Assembly (NCBI GenBank): GCA_012839665.1
Contig: DUMX01000227.1
Coordinates: 1-6,164, forward strand
Length of the DNA: 6,164 nucleotides
Source: Gelria sp.
GTDB lineage: Bacteria > Bacillota > Syntrophomonadia > Syntrophomonadales > Syntrophomonadaceae
Direction of reading: 5' to 3'
Of this stretch, positions 1 to 6,059 are shown in pieces (position 1 is the stretch's first letter; each line of letters starts with the position of its first letter). Both the position numbers and the translations under genes were made by a program. A model generated the notes under the pieces. That model was given only the letters and a program-made list of their open reading frames with translations. It had not been told where the DNA came from and made no database searches.

Positions 1-24
1 AACGGCACAGGGGCCGTTCCCTAC
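1..24. repeat. REP-like palindromic repeat, copy 1 (cut by window edge)
   Basis: The first 24 bases are identical to positions 1943-1966. In the intact copy two further G bases complete an 8-bp stem (GGAACGGC / GCCGTTCC) around a 6-base loop, so this copy probably begins just outside the window. It lies beyond the 3' end of the leftward TOBE/Q-rich operon. Short GC-rich palindromes ending in a CCCTAC-type tail resemble the interspersed REP-like elements of many bacterial genomes. That class assignment is inference; the identity of the two copies is directly visible. Confidence 0.75.
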
Positions 25-36
25 GTAATACCGGTG

Positions 37-60
37 CAGCTATTTTCATAGGTGGTTGTG
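37..60 (+). repeat. Interspersed intergenic motif, copy A
   Basis: This stretch begins CAGCTA, continues TTTTCAT and ends GGTGGTTGTG. It matches the reverse complement of 6011-6038 almost exactly, apart from a 3-base gap near the start and one G/A change in the middle. It also matches 1895-1916 at 16 of 22 positions without gaps. It sits 12 bases after REP-like copy 1. Function is unknown. The similarity of three intergenic sites suggests a repeat family, but the copies are short and the family cannot be proved from one window. Confidence 0.45.
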
Positions 61-90
61 TGCACCTGGCGTACATGACGGGTTAATACG

Positions 91-137
91 AAAAGGTGTA
101 GAGGGAACTCGTGAAAAGGGTATTCTCTACACCTTTT
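91..137 (-). terminator. Hairpin, probable terminator of the TOBE/Q-rich operon
   Basis: A perfect 13-bp inverted repeat pairs 91-103 (AAAAGGTGTAGAG) with 125-137, enclosing a 21-base loop. It starts 4 bases beyond the TAG stop of the leftward Q-rich gene. Read leftward, the second arm ends in CCTTTT, giving a short U tract at the base of the stem. The stem also ends in TTTT read rightward, so it could act on both strands. The long loop and U run of only four make it a less than classical intrinsic terminator, but the position fits. Confidence 0.6.
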
Positions 138-140
138 GAA

Positions 141-416
141 CTATTGCAGGCTATTTATGGATTCAGGACCGTTAACCTGCTGATACTGTTCTATTAACAT
201 CTGTTCTACCTGCTGTAGATGTATTTGCTGCTGGGCTGATACACTGGGAGCAGCATACTGCCTGGCCTCTTGCACCTGTTGCATGGCTTTATCCAGTTTT
301 TGTTGGGCATACTGGATTTCCTGGGGATTAAGGCTGGCTTCAGCCTGTTGTACTGCTCTGCGGGCTTGCTGAGCTGATAAAATAGCTTGCTGTACTGATT
401 GTCGAGCTTGTTCCAT
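141..416 (-). CDS. Small glutamine-rich heptad-repeat protein, function unknown
   Basis: Not recognised as a named family. From the ATG at 416-414 the product is 91 residues, of which 26 are Gln, with many Ala and Glu and no Cys, Trp, Phe or Thr. The N-terminal part contains three consecutive 7-residue units (VQQAILS, AQQARRA, VQQAEAS), and the whole protein except the PSVSA break and the tail should be helical, suggesting an amphipathic coiled coil. There is no signal peptide or membrane segment. The ATG was chosen because AGGA lies 7 bases upstream of it. The frame stays open upstream to a GTG at 455, giving 104 residues, but that GTG is part of the sequence GGGAGGTGAG and cannot use this Shine-Dalgarno. 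That strong site would instead suit in-frame ATT or CTG codons at about 449 or 446, so the N-terminus is uncertain by 11-13 residues. It follows the TOBE gene closely and is probably co-transcribed, with the hairpin at 91-137 as terminator. Confidence 0.7.
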   Translation of the reverse strand: MEQARQSVQQAILSAQQARRAVQQAEASLNPQEIQYAQQKLDKAMQQVQEARQYAAPSVSAQQQIHLQQVEQMLIEQYQQVNGPESINSLQ

Positions 417-459
417 ACTTTTTTCCTGCCGGTTTGATGGTGTCAGAATGCTCACCTCC

Positions 460-747
460 CTATCTAATATAATTTTCTTCCATTACCTCCGCCATCCACC
501 GAGGAGCCCAGGGTAAGGTCTCATCGGCATCCTCATTTTTAGAGTCTTTTATTATGGTAATCATGCTGGAATTAAACATAGCAAATACCTGGTCACCCTT
601 TTGTAACTTCATATCGCTAACTGCAGCACTGCTTATAGTTGCAGTAACCGCTTGGTCACCTACATCCATTATGACTTCACTCATGATAGGGCCAGTTTTA
701 ACTTTCATCACACTTGCTACCAGCTTATTAGGATCACTAATTCGCAA
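460..747 (-). CDS. TOBE/Mop-domain protein (molybdate/molybdopterin-binding type)
   Basis: The N-terminal ~67 residues match the Mop/TOBE pattern: the start MRISDPNKL corresponds to the usual M-x-I-S-x-x-N-x-L opening, followed by VMKVKTGPIMSEVIMDVG, then TATISSAAVSDMKLQKGD and VFAMFNSSMITI. In known proteins this small beta-barrel binds molybdate or tungstate oxyanions, as in clostridial Mop proteins or the C-termini of ModC/ModE. A ~28-residue charged tail (from KDSKNEDADE to the end, with a WAPRWM patch) follows the domain and is not typical of stand-alone Mops. I set the start at the TTG at 747-745, giving 95 residues. AAGGAGG at 762-756 lies 8 bases upstream, and the family's N-terminal motif begins exactly here. 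The longer frame from a TTG at 810 has no ribosome binding site. No modABC or molybdoenzyme gene is in view, so the ligand is inferred from the family only. Confidence 0.82.
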   Translation of the reverse strand: MRISDPNKLVASVMKVKTGPIMSEVIMDVGDQAVTATISSAAVSDMKLQKGDQVFAMFNSSMITIIKDSKNEDADETLPWAPRWMAEVMEENYIR

Positions 748-755
748 AATAAAGC

Positions 756-762
756 CCTCCTT
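756..762 (-). promoter_or_regulatory. Ribosome binding site of the TOBE gene
   Basis: AAGGAGG on the minus strand, with 8 bases between it and the TTG at 747-745. It decides the start codon: it lies inside the longer reading frame that opens at 810, which would otherwise be chosen by length alone. Confidence 0.8.
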
Positions 763-1006
763 TTTATTTATAGCTTGCACTTTAGCCAGCCAAATATAAG
801 TAGAGGGCAAATATTTATATAAAAATTTCCGGGAAGTCCCCTTAACTATATTTAGGGGTAAACAAGGCGGTAAGTATAAGGCTTAACTGCCGGGTAGTTT
901 CTTCGAAGGTGAGGAAATCCTCCATCCGGGTGTTTCCGACATGAATTCATCCAGAGAGATATTTTAAGGTATCGGGAAAGTACGGGGACTAATAGCTTCT
1001 TCCAGG

Positions 1007-1037
1007 TTTACTTTCTGATGGGGAAGTCCGCTATAAT
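1007..1037 (+). promoter_or_regulatory. Candidate vegetative promoter for walJ
   Basis: A perfect TATAAT -10 hexamer lies at 1032-1037, 36 bases before the walJ ATG. The best -35 candidate is TTTACT at 1007-1012, matching TTGACA at 4 of 6 positions but with a 19-base spacer, longer than the usual 17. The -10 is convincing by sequence and position; the -35 is weak. Confidence 0.5.
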
Positions 1038-1073
1038 ATAAAAGGGAGACCTGGGGAGGAGAGAATAGGATAA

Positions 1074-1850
1074 ATGCAGGTACATATATTAGCCAGTGGC
1101 AGTACTGGCAATGTGGCGTTTTTTAAGTTCGGGAATACCAGATTTCTGGTTGATGTGGGGATTAGTACCCGTAGGATAGAAAACAAACTGGCGTTGCTGG
1201 GAGTAAAAGCAGGGGATCTGGATGGGGTTTTAATTACCCATGAGCATACTGATCATATCAGGGGACTGGATGTATTTATCCGGCGTTACCATTTACCCGT
1301 ATTTACCAGGGGGGCTACCTGGGAAGCTATACCTTGCCGGGATAAGCTGCCGGTTGAATGTTGTCATATTATAGATAAAGAGTTTTGTATCGGGGGAGTC
1401 GGGGTAGAAGCTTTTAATATTTCTCACGATGCCGCTGATCCGGTAGGTTTTGCTTTTCATTACCGGCGAAAGAAATGGGTTATGGCTACTGATATGGGTA
1501 TGATAACGGAGAATATTTTAGAGGCTTTGACTGGTGCCCAGCTGGCTGTGTTGGAATCTAACCATGACCGGGAAATGTTAATAAACGGTTCTTATCCCCG
1601 TTTTCTCAAACAGCGGATTATGGGCAGGTACGGGCACCTCTCCAATCATGATGCCGCCAGTATATTGGAACGTATTGCTCCCCAACAGCAGATGCAGGTT
1701 TTTCTAGCTCATCTTAGCCAGCAAAATAATAACCCCACTTTAGCTCTTAATACTGTGAGCCAAATTCTGGCCCATAAAGGCTGTCAACCTGGTGAGGACA
1801 TCGAACTGCATCTTACCTACCCGGATGCAATTGCCAGTTATCGAGGGTAG
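1074..1850 (+). CDS. walJ: WalJ/YycJ-type metallo-beta-lactamase-fold hydrolase
   Basis: A 258-residue, single-domain, cytoplasmic metallo-beta-lactamase-fold protein of the usual WalJ/YycJ length. The N-terminus has the family signature ILASGSTGNV (residues 5-14) and FLVDVGIS with the conserved Asp27. The metal ligands are visible: THEHTDH (HxHxDH at 56-61), His118 in ISHDAADPVG, Asp140 in ATDMG and His213 in LAHLSQQNN. The family-specific ESNHD (161-165) and GHLSN (187-191) motifs are also present, and together separate it from glyoxalase II or RNase Z. Bacillus homologues sit at the end of the walRKHIJ operon, and a 5'-3' exonuclease activity has been reported for the B. anthracis protein; here no walRK genes are adjacent. 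ATG at 1074 is preceded by GGGGAGGA (1053-1060, about 13 bases away) and AGGA (1067-1070, only 3 bases away), so its ribosome binding site is not ideally spaced. It converges on the ger operon, with no clear intrinsic terminator after it. Confidence 0.93.
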   Translation: MQVHILASGSTGNVAFFKFGNTRFLVDVGISTRRIENKLALLGVKAGDLDGVLITHEHTDHIRGLDVFIRRYHLPVFTRGATWEAIPCRDKLPVECCHIIDKEFCIGGVGVEAFNISHDAADPVGFAFHYRRKKWVMATDMGMITENILEALTGAQLAVLESNHDREMLINGSYPRFLKQRIMGRYGHLSNHDAASILERIAPQQQMQVFLAHLSQQNNNPTLALNTVSQILAHKGCQPGEDIELHLTYPDAIASYRG

Positions 1851-1864
1851 TAGACAATAGGCGC

Positions 1865-1879
1865 CAACAACCCCCCATG
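1865..1879 (-). repeat. Interspersed motif, fragment B' (inverted)
   Basis: The 15 bases CAACAACCCCCCATG match 6011-6025 (CAACAACCACCCATG) at 14 of 15 positions. They lie 15 bases beyond the walJ stop and just before the related, oppositely oriented stretch at 1895-1916. Read on the minus strand it is CATGGGGGGTTGTTG, the right half of the motif seen at 37-60. Too short to be certain. Confidence 0.35.
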
Positions 1880-1894
1880 CCCGGAGGACGTAAC

Positions 1895-1916
1895 CAGCTA
1901 TAAAAATAAATGGTTG
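1895..1916 (+). repeat. Interspersed motif, degenerate copy B
   Basis: Same length and orientation as 37-58, sharing CAGCTAT at the left and TGGTTG at the right, with 16 of 22 positions identical. CGTAA precedes both copies. The AT-rich centre differs. Taken with the inverted fragment at 1865-1879, this gap between walJ and gerAC may hold a decayed element. Similarity at this length could be partly chance. Confidence 0.3.
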
Positions 1917-1940
1917 AAACCGATATTACGACAACATGCC

Positions 1941-1966
1941 GGAACGGCACAGGGGCCGTTCCCTAC
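1941..1966. repeat. REP-like palindromic repeat, copy 2 (complete)
   Basis: A perfect 8-bp inverted repeat, GGAACGGC (1941-1948) and GCCGTTCC (1955-1962), encloses the loop ACAGGG and is followed by CTAC. Positions 1943-1966 are identical to 1-24. It lies between the convergent walJ and gerAC genes, a typical place for REP-like elements, where the hairpin could stabilise or separate the two 3' ends. There is no U tract after it, so it is not a standard intrinsic terminator. Confidence 0.8.
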
Positions 1967-2079
1967 ACTTCCCACCGGAGGCTGCCGTGTACCCGTCTAG
2001 GGTGAAGAGCTATCCTTTAAAAATAAATTCAGTGTTATTCATAGCTTTCAGTATCCTTCAGTGTCAAAAAATCCCTAGC

Positions 2080-3219
2080 CTACCGAAAAACAAAAGACTT
2101 GTCGGTCAGGTAAGTCCGGCGTATAAAAAAATTCACCTGTACATCCGCCTTTACCTCCGGAAACACCTCATTCCACTGCGATTCCACCTGTTTCCAGGTT
2201 TCCGGAGAAGCAGCTTCCACTTGCCGGCCCCAGCCGAAGATATCACTTTTCAAAGATTGCGCCTGCTTAATACTGGCATTACACTGGCGGGTAATTTCCC
2301 TGCTCGCCAACTCCTCCATTATCTTTATATTTTTCGGAGTTAATACTGCACCTGTAGAGTTCTGCTCATAGAAATTACCTTCAGCATTTATTTCAATTTG
2401 CATCCTGATTTCCTGGTCAGTAGCTATAGCCTTAGTTTTAGACTGAGAACGGATTAACTCCAGGGATACCTTTTTCTGCGGGTCGATAGGGGAAGGAATA
2501 ATAAAAATTCCTCCCTGTATAATTTTAGACTGCATCCAGCGGTAGCCCCGACTCTCGTCTTCATTCAAGCTGCCTACCATTTTTCGTCCCCGGAATACCG
2601 CACTACCCTTCAAAGTAGGAATCATTTTATCCCCCTGCTTTTCCAGCGTCACCTGTGGAACCAGGGGGTCAATTCCGGGGGTACTTAAGCGGTAAATGAA
2701 TTCACCCAGGCGAACGGGAAGATATATACCTACCTGTTTTTCCTGAGCCTCGAGTAAATTCCTTATCCCCAGACAGGGATATGGTTCCAACGGGGTTTGT
2801 GATTCCATAATCTCCAGGGTCTTAAAATCCCGGGTAATAAATAACAAAGAGTTTTTACGGATGTCAATATTACGGGCGAGAATATCAATTACCAAGCCTA
2901 AATCGCGCTGTGCCAGCTTTTCACCCAGAAACATAGTATTGGAATGAGCCCAAATAGTCTGGCGAGGAATAGAAAGGAAGATTTGGCGGGCAGCCTCGCT
3001 GAGAGTGGTACCTCTGGTGGAAACGGTTACAAACGGAGTTTCCTGCCCAGCTTGCTCCGGTGGTACCGGCTTGGTCATTTGCACACTAGTCTCAATTTGG
3101 TTATCTTCCCAATCAACTCCCATGCCCACTATCGAGGTAGTATTGTTAACCTCTCGGCTCTGGCAGCCGGCCATAATTAGCAGTAAAATTAATAAAAGTG
3201 GAAAAAAGCACCGTCTCAT
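2080..3219 (-). CDS. gerAC: GerAC-type spore germination lipoprotein
   Basis: A 379-residue protein of the Ger(x)C family, normal for the family. Residues 1-19 are a lipoprotein signal peptide (MRRCFF, a run of Leu/Ile, then LIMAGC); lipidation is expected on Cys19, though Met at -3 of the lipobox is unusual. The mature start CQSREVNNTTSIVGMGVDW matches the conserved region after the Cys in GerAC proteins. The C-terminus has the family's W-x-x-V-E-x-x-W-N-E-V-F-P motif followed by V-x-V-x-F-F-I-R. GerAC proteins attach to the outer face of the spore inner membrane as the lipoprotein subunit of the germinant receptor. Its ATG directly abuts the gerAA TAG stop with no intervening base, so translation is probably coupled; AGGGGG inside the gerAA end, 5 bases upstream, is the likely ribosome binding site. 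It is the last gene of the operon. Confidence 0.95.
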   Translation of the reverse strand: MRRCFFPLLLILLLIMAGCQSREVNNTTSIVGMGVDWEDNQIETSVQMTKPVPPEQAGQETPFVTVSTRGTTLSEAARQIFLSIPRQTIWAHSNTMFLGEKLAQRDLGLVIDILARNIDIRKNSLLFITRDFKTLEIMESQTPLEPYPCLGIRNLLEAQEKQVGIYLPVRLGEFIYRLSTPGIDPLVPQVTLEKQGDKMIPTLKGSAVFRGRKMVGSLNEDESRGYRWMQSKIIQGGIFIIPSPIDPQKKVSLELIRSQSKTKAIATDQEIRMQIEINAEGNFYEQNSTGAVLTPKNIKIMEELASREITRQCNASIKQAQSLKSDIFGWGRQVEAASPETWKQVESQWNEVFPEVKADVQVNFFIRRTYLTDKSFVFR

Positions 3220-4788
3220 CTAATCCCCCTGCTCCTTTCCGTCTATATTTTGGCGTACCTGATTTTTCATACCGTCCTGGTAAGGGCGTTTCCGCATCTT
3301 AAACCAGGGACGCCGCAATATCACATCAGTAACTTCTTGCATATTCAGGGGAGCCATGGGGGCAAGATAGGGCATACCGAAAGATGACAAGGAAGCCATG
3401 CGGATTAACATGATAATAAACACTATCATTATGCCTAAAAACCCCAATAAAGCTGCTGCTGCCAGGAAAACAAAGCGGACTGTACGCACGATGATACCAG
3501 CATTATAACTGGGGGCAACAAACGAAGCGATACCAGTAAAGGCTATTATCACTACCATCGGAGTAGAGACCAGGCCGGCACGTACCGCTGCATCACCTAT
3601 TATCAATGCCCCTACTATACTAACTGCCGGTCCAACTGCCCGGGGCAGGCGCAGGCCAGCCTCACGCAGCATTTCAAAAGTCATCTCCAATAGAAAAGCC
3701 TCGACAAAAGAAGGAAAGGGTACTCCTTGCCGGGAAGCAGCGATAGTTAAGTACAAAGCCGTAGGGACCATTTCCTGGTGATAACTAATGACTGCCACAT
3801 AGATTGAGGGTAGAGTCAGTGCTACCAGGAAGGCCAGGAAACGGCCTATACGGAATAGAGAGGCTGGTATATAGTGGATATAATAATCCTCAGGTGAAAT
3901 CCAATAACGGGGAAAGGTTACTGGAAGCACCAGGGCCATAGGACTTCCATCTACCAGAATACATATTTTCCCTTCCAAGAGGTGGGCGGTAGCCCGGTCC
4001 GGTTTTTCCGTCTGCTCCGTCTGGGAGAAGATAGTGGATTTATTGTCCATAATTAATTCCTGGATATAATTACTGTCCAGCACGGCATCAATATCAATCT
4101 GTTGCAGACGCTTGCGGACTTCATCAACCAGCTGCGGGGGCGCAATATTATCTATGTAGCATAAAACCACATCAGTCTGAGTAATTCTTCCTATAACCAG
4201 GTTCTCAATCTTAAAATTACTGGATTTCAGGCGCCGCCTAATTAGAGCCGTATTAGAACGCAAATTTTCGATAAAACCCTCCTTGGGCCCATAGATTACC
4301 AGTTCATTTTCCGGAGTATTGACATTTCGAGAGTCCCAACCCCGGGTGCCGGCGACCAGAGCCTGACTGCAGCCATCAATCAGCAACACCGTATCACCTG
4401 AACTAATATGATAAATAACCTCCTGTATAGTGGATATCCGGTCCAGTTCCGCCACGTTTATTATATGTTGTTCCACTGCTGTAAGCACATCGCCCTGCTC
4501 CAGCTCATCTTTGGGATTATTGGTCATTTGCACGTCCAGCAAGAGAGACTTAATAATGTTATCGTCCAACATTTTACGCTGCACCAGGCCATCAAAATAG
4601 AGTAATAAGCAGCGGATGGGTGGTTGTTCACCAATTACAAACTTCCGAAAAACTGCATCAGAGCAACGCTCCAATAAAGTTTCCAGTTTAGTCTGATTAG
4701 TCTCGATATCAGCTTCCAGCGGATGGGACATCATTGCATCCACATTATTGGTAGGGAGATTATTCTTCCTATTTTGTAGGTAGCGCAT
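3220..4788 (-). CDS. gerAA: GerAA-type germinant receptor subunit
   Basis: GerA/SpoVAF family protein, 522 residues from the chosen start. The first ~270 residues are the soluble N-terminal domain, with family motifs including GDTVLLIDG (~131-139), then GWDSRNV, ENELVIYGPKEGFIENLRSN and TALIRRRL (~150-186). The C-terminal half begins with DGSPMALVLP and the SPEDYY motif (~298-303). Hydrophobic membrane segments lie at about 315-337, 388-405, 409-427 and 440-465, with the family motif REAGLRLPRAVGPAVSIVGALIIG (~375-398). Family members are core subunits of the receptor in the spore inner membrane. I chose ATG at 4788-4786 because AGGAG at 4799-4795 lies 6 bases upstream of it. An in-frame ATG two codons earlier (4794) touches the AGGAG and is unlikely. 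It follows gerAB by about 60 bases and directly abuts gerAC. Confidence 0.95.
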   Translation of the reverse strand: MRYLQNRKNNLPTNNVDAMMSHPLEADIETNQTKLETLLERCSDAVFRKFVIGEQPPIRCLLLYFDGLVQRKMLDDNIIKSLLLDVQMTNNPKDELEQGDVLTAVEQHIINVAELDRISTIQEVIYHISSGDTVLLIDGCSQALVAGTRGWDSRNVNTPENELVIYGPKEGFIENLRSNTALIRRRLKSSNFKIENLVIGRITQTDVVLCYIDNIAPPQLVDEVRKRLQQIDIDAVLDSNYIQELIMDNKSTIFSQTEQTEKPDRATAHLLEGKICILVDGSPMALVLPVTFPRYWISPEDYYIHYIPASLFRIGRFLAFLVALTLPSIYVAVISYHQEMVPTALYLTIAASRQGVPFPSFVEAFLLEMTFEMLREAGLRLPRAVGPAVSIVGALIIGDAAVRAGLVSTPMVVIIAFTGIASFVAPSYNAGIIVRTVRFVFLAAAALLGFLGIMIVFIIMLIRMASLSSFGMPYLAPMAPLNMQEVTDVILRRPWFKMRKRPYQDGMKNQVRQNIDGKEQGD

Positions 4789-4794
4789 AAACAT

Positions 4795-4799
4795 CTCCT
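4795..4799 (-). promoter_or_regulatory. Ribosome binding site deciding the gerAA start
   Basis: AGGAG on the minus strand. It touches the ATG at 4794-4792 (no spacer) but is 6 bases from the ATG at 4788-4786, so the second Met codon is favoured. Confidence 0.65.
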
Positions 4800-4850
4800 A
4801 TATAGAAAACATATTCTTTACCTGAATAGTTTGAACGTAAACCAGAGGGC

Positions 4851-5975
4851 TTATTCTGCTGTTGATACAGATTTTTCACTTTCTGGGTATTCCGGCTGTT
4901 GTTCTACTGCAGGTTTAAAAAGAGTTATAAAAAACACTATTAAAGGAATGAAAAGCAGGAAAAAGTAGTAGAGTGGTGTCAAAATAGCATTAGTCAGCAA
5001 AACAAGCTCCAGGATATTGGGACTGAGCAGGATAGAAGTGACACCAATAATCAGCGTCGTAGGTGCAGCCAGAAAACGGTAATCATGAAGCCTAAAAACC
5101 TGCTGTATAGTATAGCAGGCCATAAACCACCAGATAGTTAAAGCTCCGAATATTCCCATTATCCAGACCCCAATAAAAACAATATCAATATTCTGGATAA
5201 AATCCCCTATACTTATCAGGCGGATAGCTACAAAGGCAGGAAAAGTAAAAAGAGCAGAGTTTTGGCCACCTAAAACGACAATGGTGCTCATAGTTGTTAA
5301 GCTAATTAATAGAATATAGGTTAGCATAACTTGAAACATAGGTTTTAAAACATTTTGGCGCTGGAAATAATGGAACAGGGTGAGTACGGGAAACATGTTT
5401 ACGAGCGGTATGGTGCTAAATACCAGGGCCAGGGCAAAATCTTTATAGCCCATATAAGCAAAGGGCTTAAGGTTTCCAAAATCGGGGTTGTGGATTAAAG
5501 TCAGAGCCAGCATTAATAAGGTGAAGGGCACAGCAATATAAATTATCAGTTCAGTGGTGCGGGCAATATTAGTAAGACCAGATTTTATTCCCACCAAAGC
5601 AGTTATAAGCATTATTCCGATAAAAACACTAATGGGAGTACCGGGAAGGACATTGGTTTCGATAAATTCTACGAAAGTACGTAAGGCAAAACTGCTGGCC
5701 AGTAAAAAAAAGAATATATATATAAAACTAAGCGTTTTCCCAGCTATTTTGCCCAGGTGTTCTTCCAATAACAGAGGAAAAGGCTGTCGGCTTTTCTTAG
5801 TTATGGAGGAAAAAATAAAGATTATCAGAGTACCCGGAATGATGGCAGCAACCGCTGCTAACCAGGCATTATTTTCCAGACATGAGGCCAAAACTCCGGG
5901 AAGGACGAGGAAAGCTACCGGCATAGTCATCATCAACAACATACTGTACAATTGAAATCCGTTAATTCTATTCAT
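4851..5975 (-). CDS. gerAB: GerAB-type germinant receptor subunit (APC-like permease)
   Basis: A 374-residue, strongly hydrophobic protein of the GerAB/spore germination permease family within the APC transporter superfamily. About ten membrane helices can be seen, starting with the segment after FQLYSMLLMMTM and ending near LYYFFLLFIPLIVFFITLF; the last ~20 residues are a hydrophilic acidic tail. Family-like features include the loop with FALRTFVEFIETNVLPGTP and the HNPDFGNLKPF segment in the middle. GerAB subunits are thought to form the small-molecule germinant binding site of the receptor. It is the first gene of the operon, unlike the classical A-B-C order. The ATG at 5975 has only a weak AGGG 4 bases upstream; no better in-frame start is apparent. 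No clear sporulation (sigma G-type) promoter could be assigned upstream. Confidence 0.94.
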   Translation of the reverse strand: MNRINGFQLYSMLLMMTMPVAFLVLPGVLASCLENNAWLAAVAAIIPGTLIIFIFSSITKKSRQPFPLLLEEHLGKIAGKTLSFIYIFFFLLASSFALRTFVEFIETNVLPGTPISVFIGIMLITALVGIKSGLTNIARTTELIIYIAVPFTLLMLALTLIHNPDFGNLKPFAYMGYKDFALALVFSTIPLVNMFPVLTLFHYFQRQNVLKPMFQVMLTYILLISLTTMSTIVVLGGQNSALFTFPAFVAIRLISIGDFIQNIDIVFIGVWIMGIFGALTIWWFMACYTIQQVFRLHDYRFLAAPTTLIIGVTSILLSPNILELVLLTNAILTPLYYFFLLFIPLIVFFITLFKPAVEQQPEYPESEKSVSTAE

Positions 5976-6010
5976 ATATCCCTATATATCACTCCAATTT
6001 AAACCACCGG

Positions 6011-6038
6011 CAACAACCACCCATGAAAATAGTAGCTG
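6011..6038 (-). repeat. Interspersed intergenic motif, copy C
   Basis: On the minus strand this reads CAGCTACTATTTTCAT followed by GGGTGGTTGTTG. It aligns with copy A at 37-60 (one 3-base gap, one substitution up to GGTTGT) and its plus-strand left end CAACAACCACCCATG matches 1865-1879 at 14 of 15 positions. It sits about 36 bases upstream of gerAB, in the probable 5' leader or promoter region of the ger operon. Function unknown. Confidence 0.45.
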
Positions 6039-6042
6039 GGAC

Positions 6043-6054
6043 TTGTAATTGTAA
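6043..6054. repeat. Tandem TTGTAA hexamer
   Basis: Two perfect consecutive copies of TTGTAA lie between copy C of the interspersed motif and the hairpin at 6060-6076. Only two units, so it may be incidental. Confidence 0.4.
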
Positions 6055-6059
6055 CAGGA

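Larger units (their letters stand above)
748..1073. other. Divergent intergenic region between TOBE gene and walJ
   Basis: About 326 bases without a convincing gene, lying between two diverging transcripts. It contains the ribosome binding site of the TOBE gene at the left and the promoter candidate and ribosome binding site of walJ at the right. Between them an 11-base near-repeat (GGGAAGTCCCC at 831-841, GGGAAGTCCGC at 1021-1031) brackets the region. A leftward TATACT at 878-873 could be a -10 element for the TOBE gene, but no good -35 accompanies it. I recognise no riboswitch or RNA gene here. Confidence 0.5.

Noticed and set aside
554..799. 81-codon plus-strand open frame
   Set aside because: It lies opposite the TOBE gene, which has a clear family match and a ribosome binding site; this frame has no recognisable domain.
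2008..2046. AGCTAT...ATAGCT inverted repeat as a gerAC terminator
   Set aside because: Only 6 bp with a 27-base AT-rich loop and no following U tract; too weak to call.
2028..2064. TTCAGTGT / TTCAGTAT / TTCAGTGT repeats
   Set aside because: Irregular spacing (19 and 10 bases), only 8 bases long and AT-rich; likely chance.
1936..2343. 135-codon plus-strand open frame
   Set aside because: It runs through the REP-like repeat and then antisense to the end of gerAC; Arg/Leu/Pro-rich composition typical of a shadow frame.
2944..3223. Two overlapping plus-strand frames opposite the start of gerAC
   Set aside because: Antisense to the conserved GerAC N-terminus, with no domain or supporting context.
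5554..5955. 133-codon plus-strand open frame opposite gerAB
   Set aside because: Antisense to conserved membrane helices; open only because of the skewed codon use of the hydrophobic gene.
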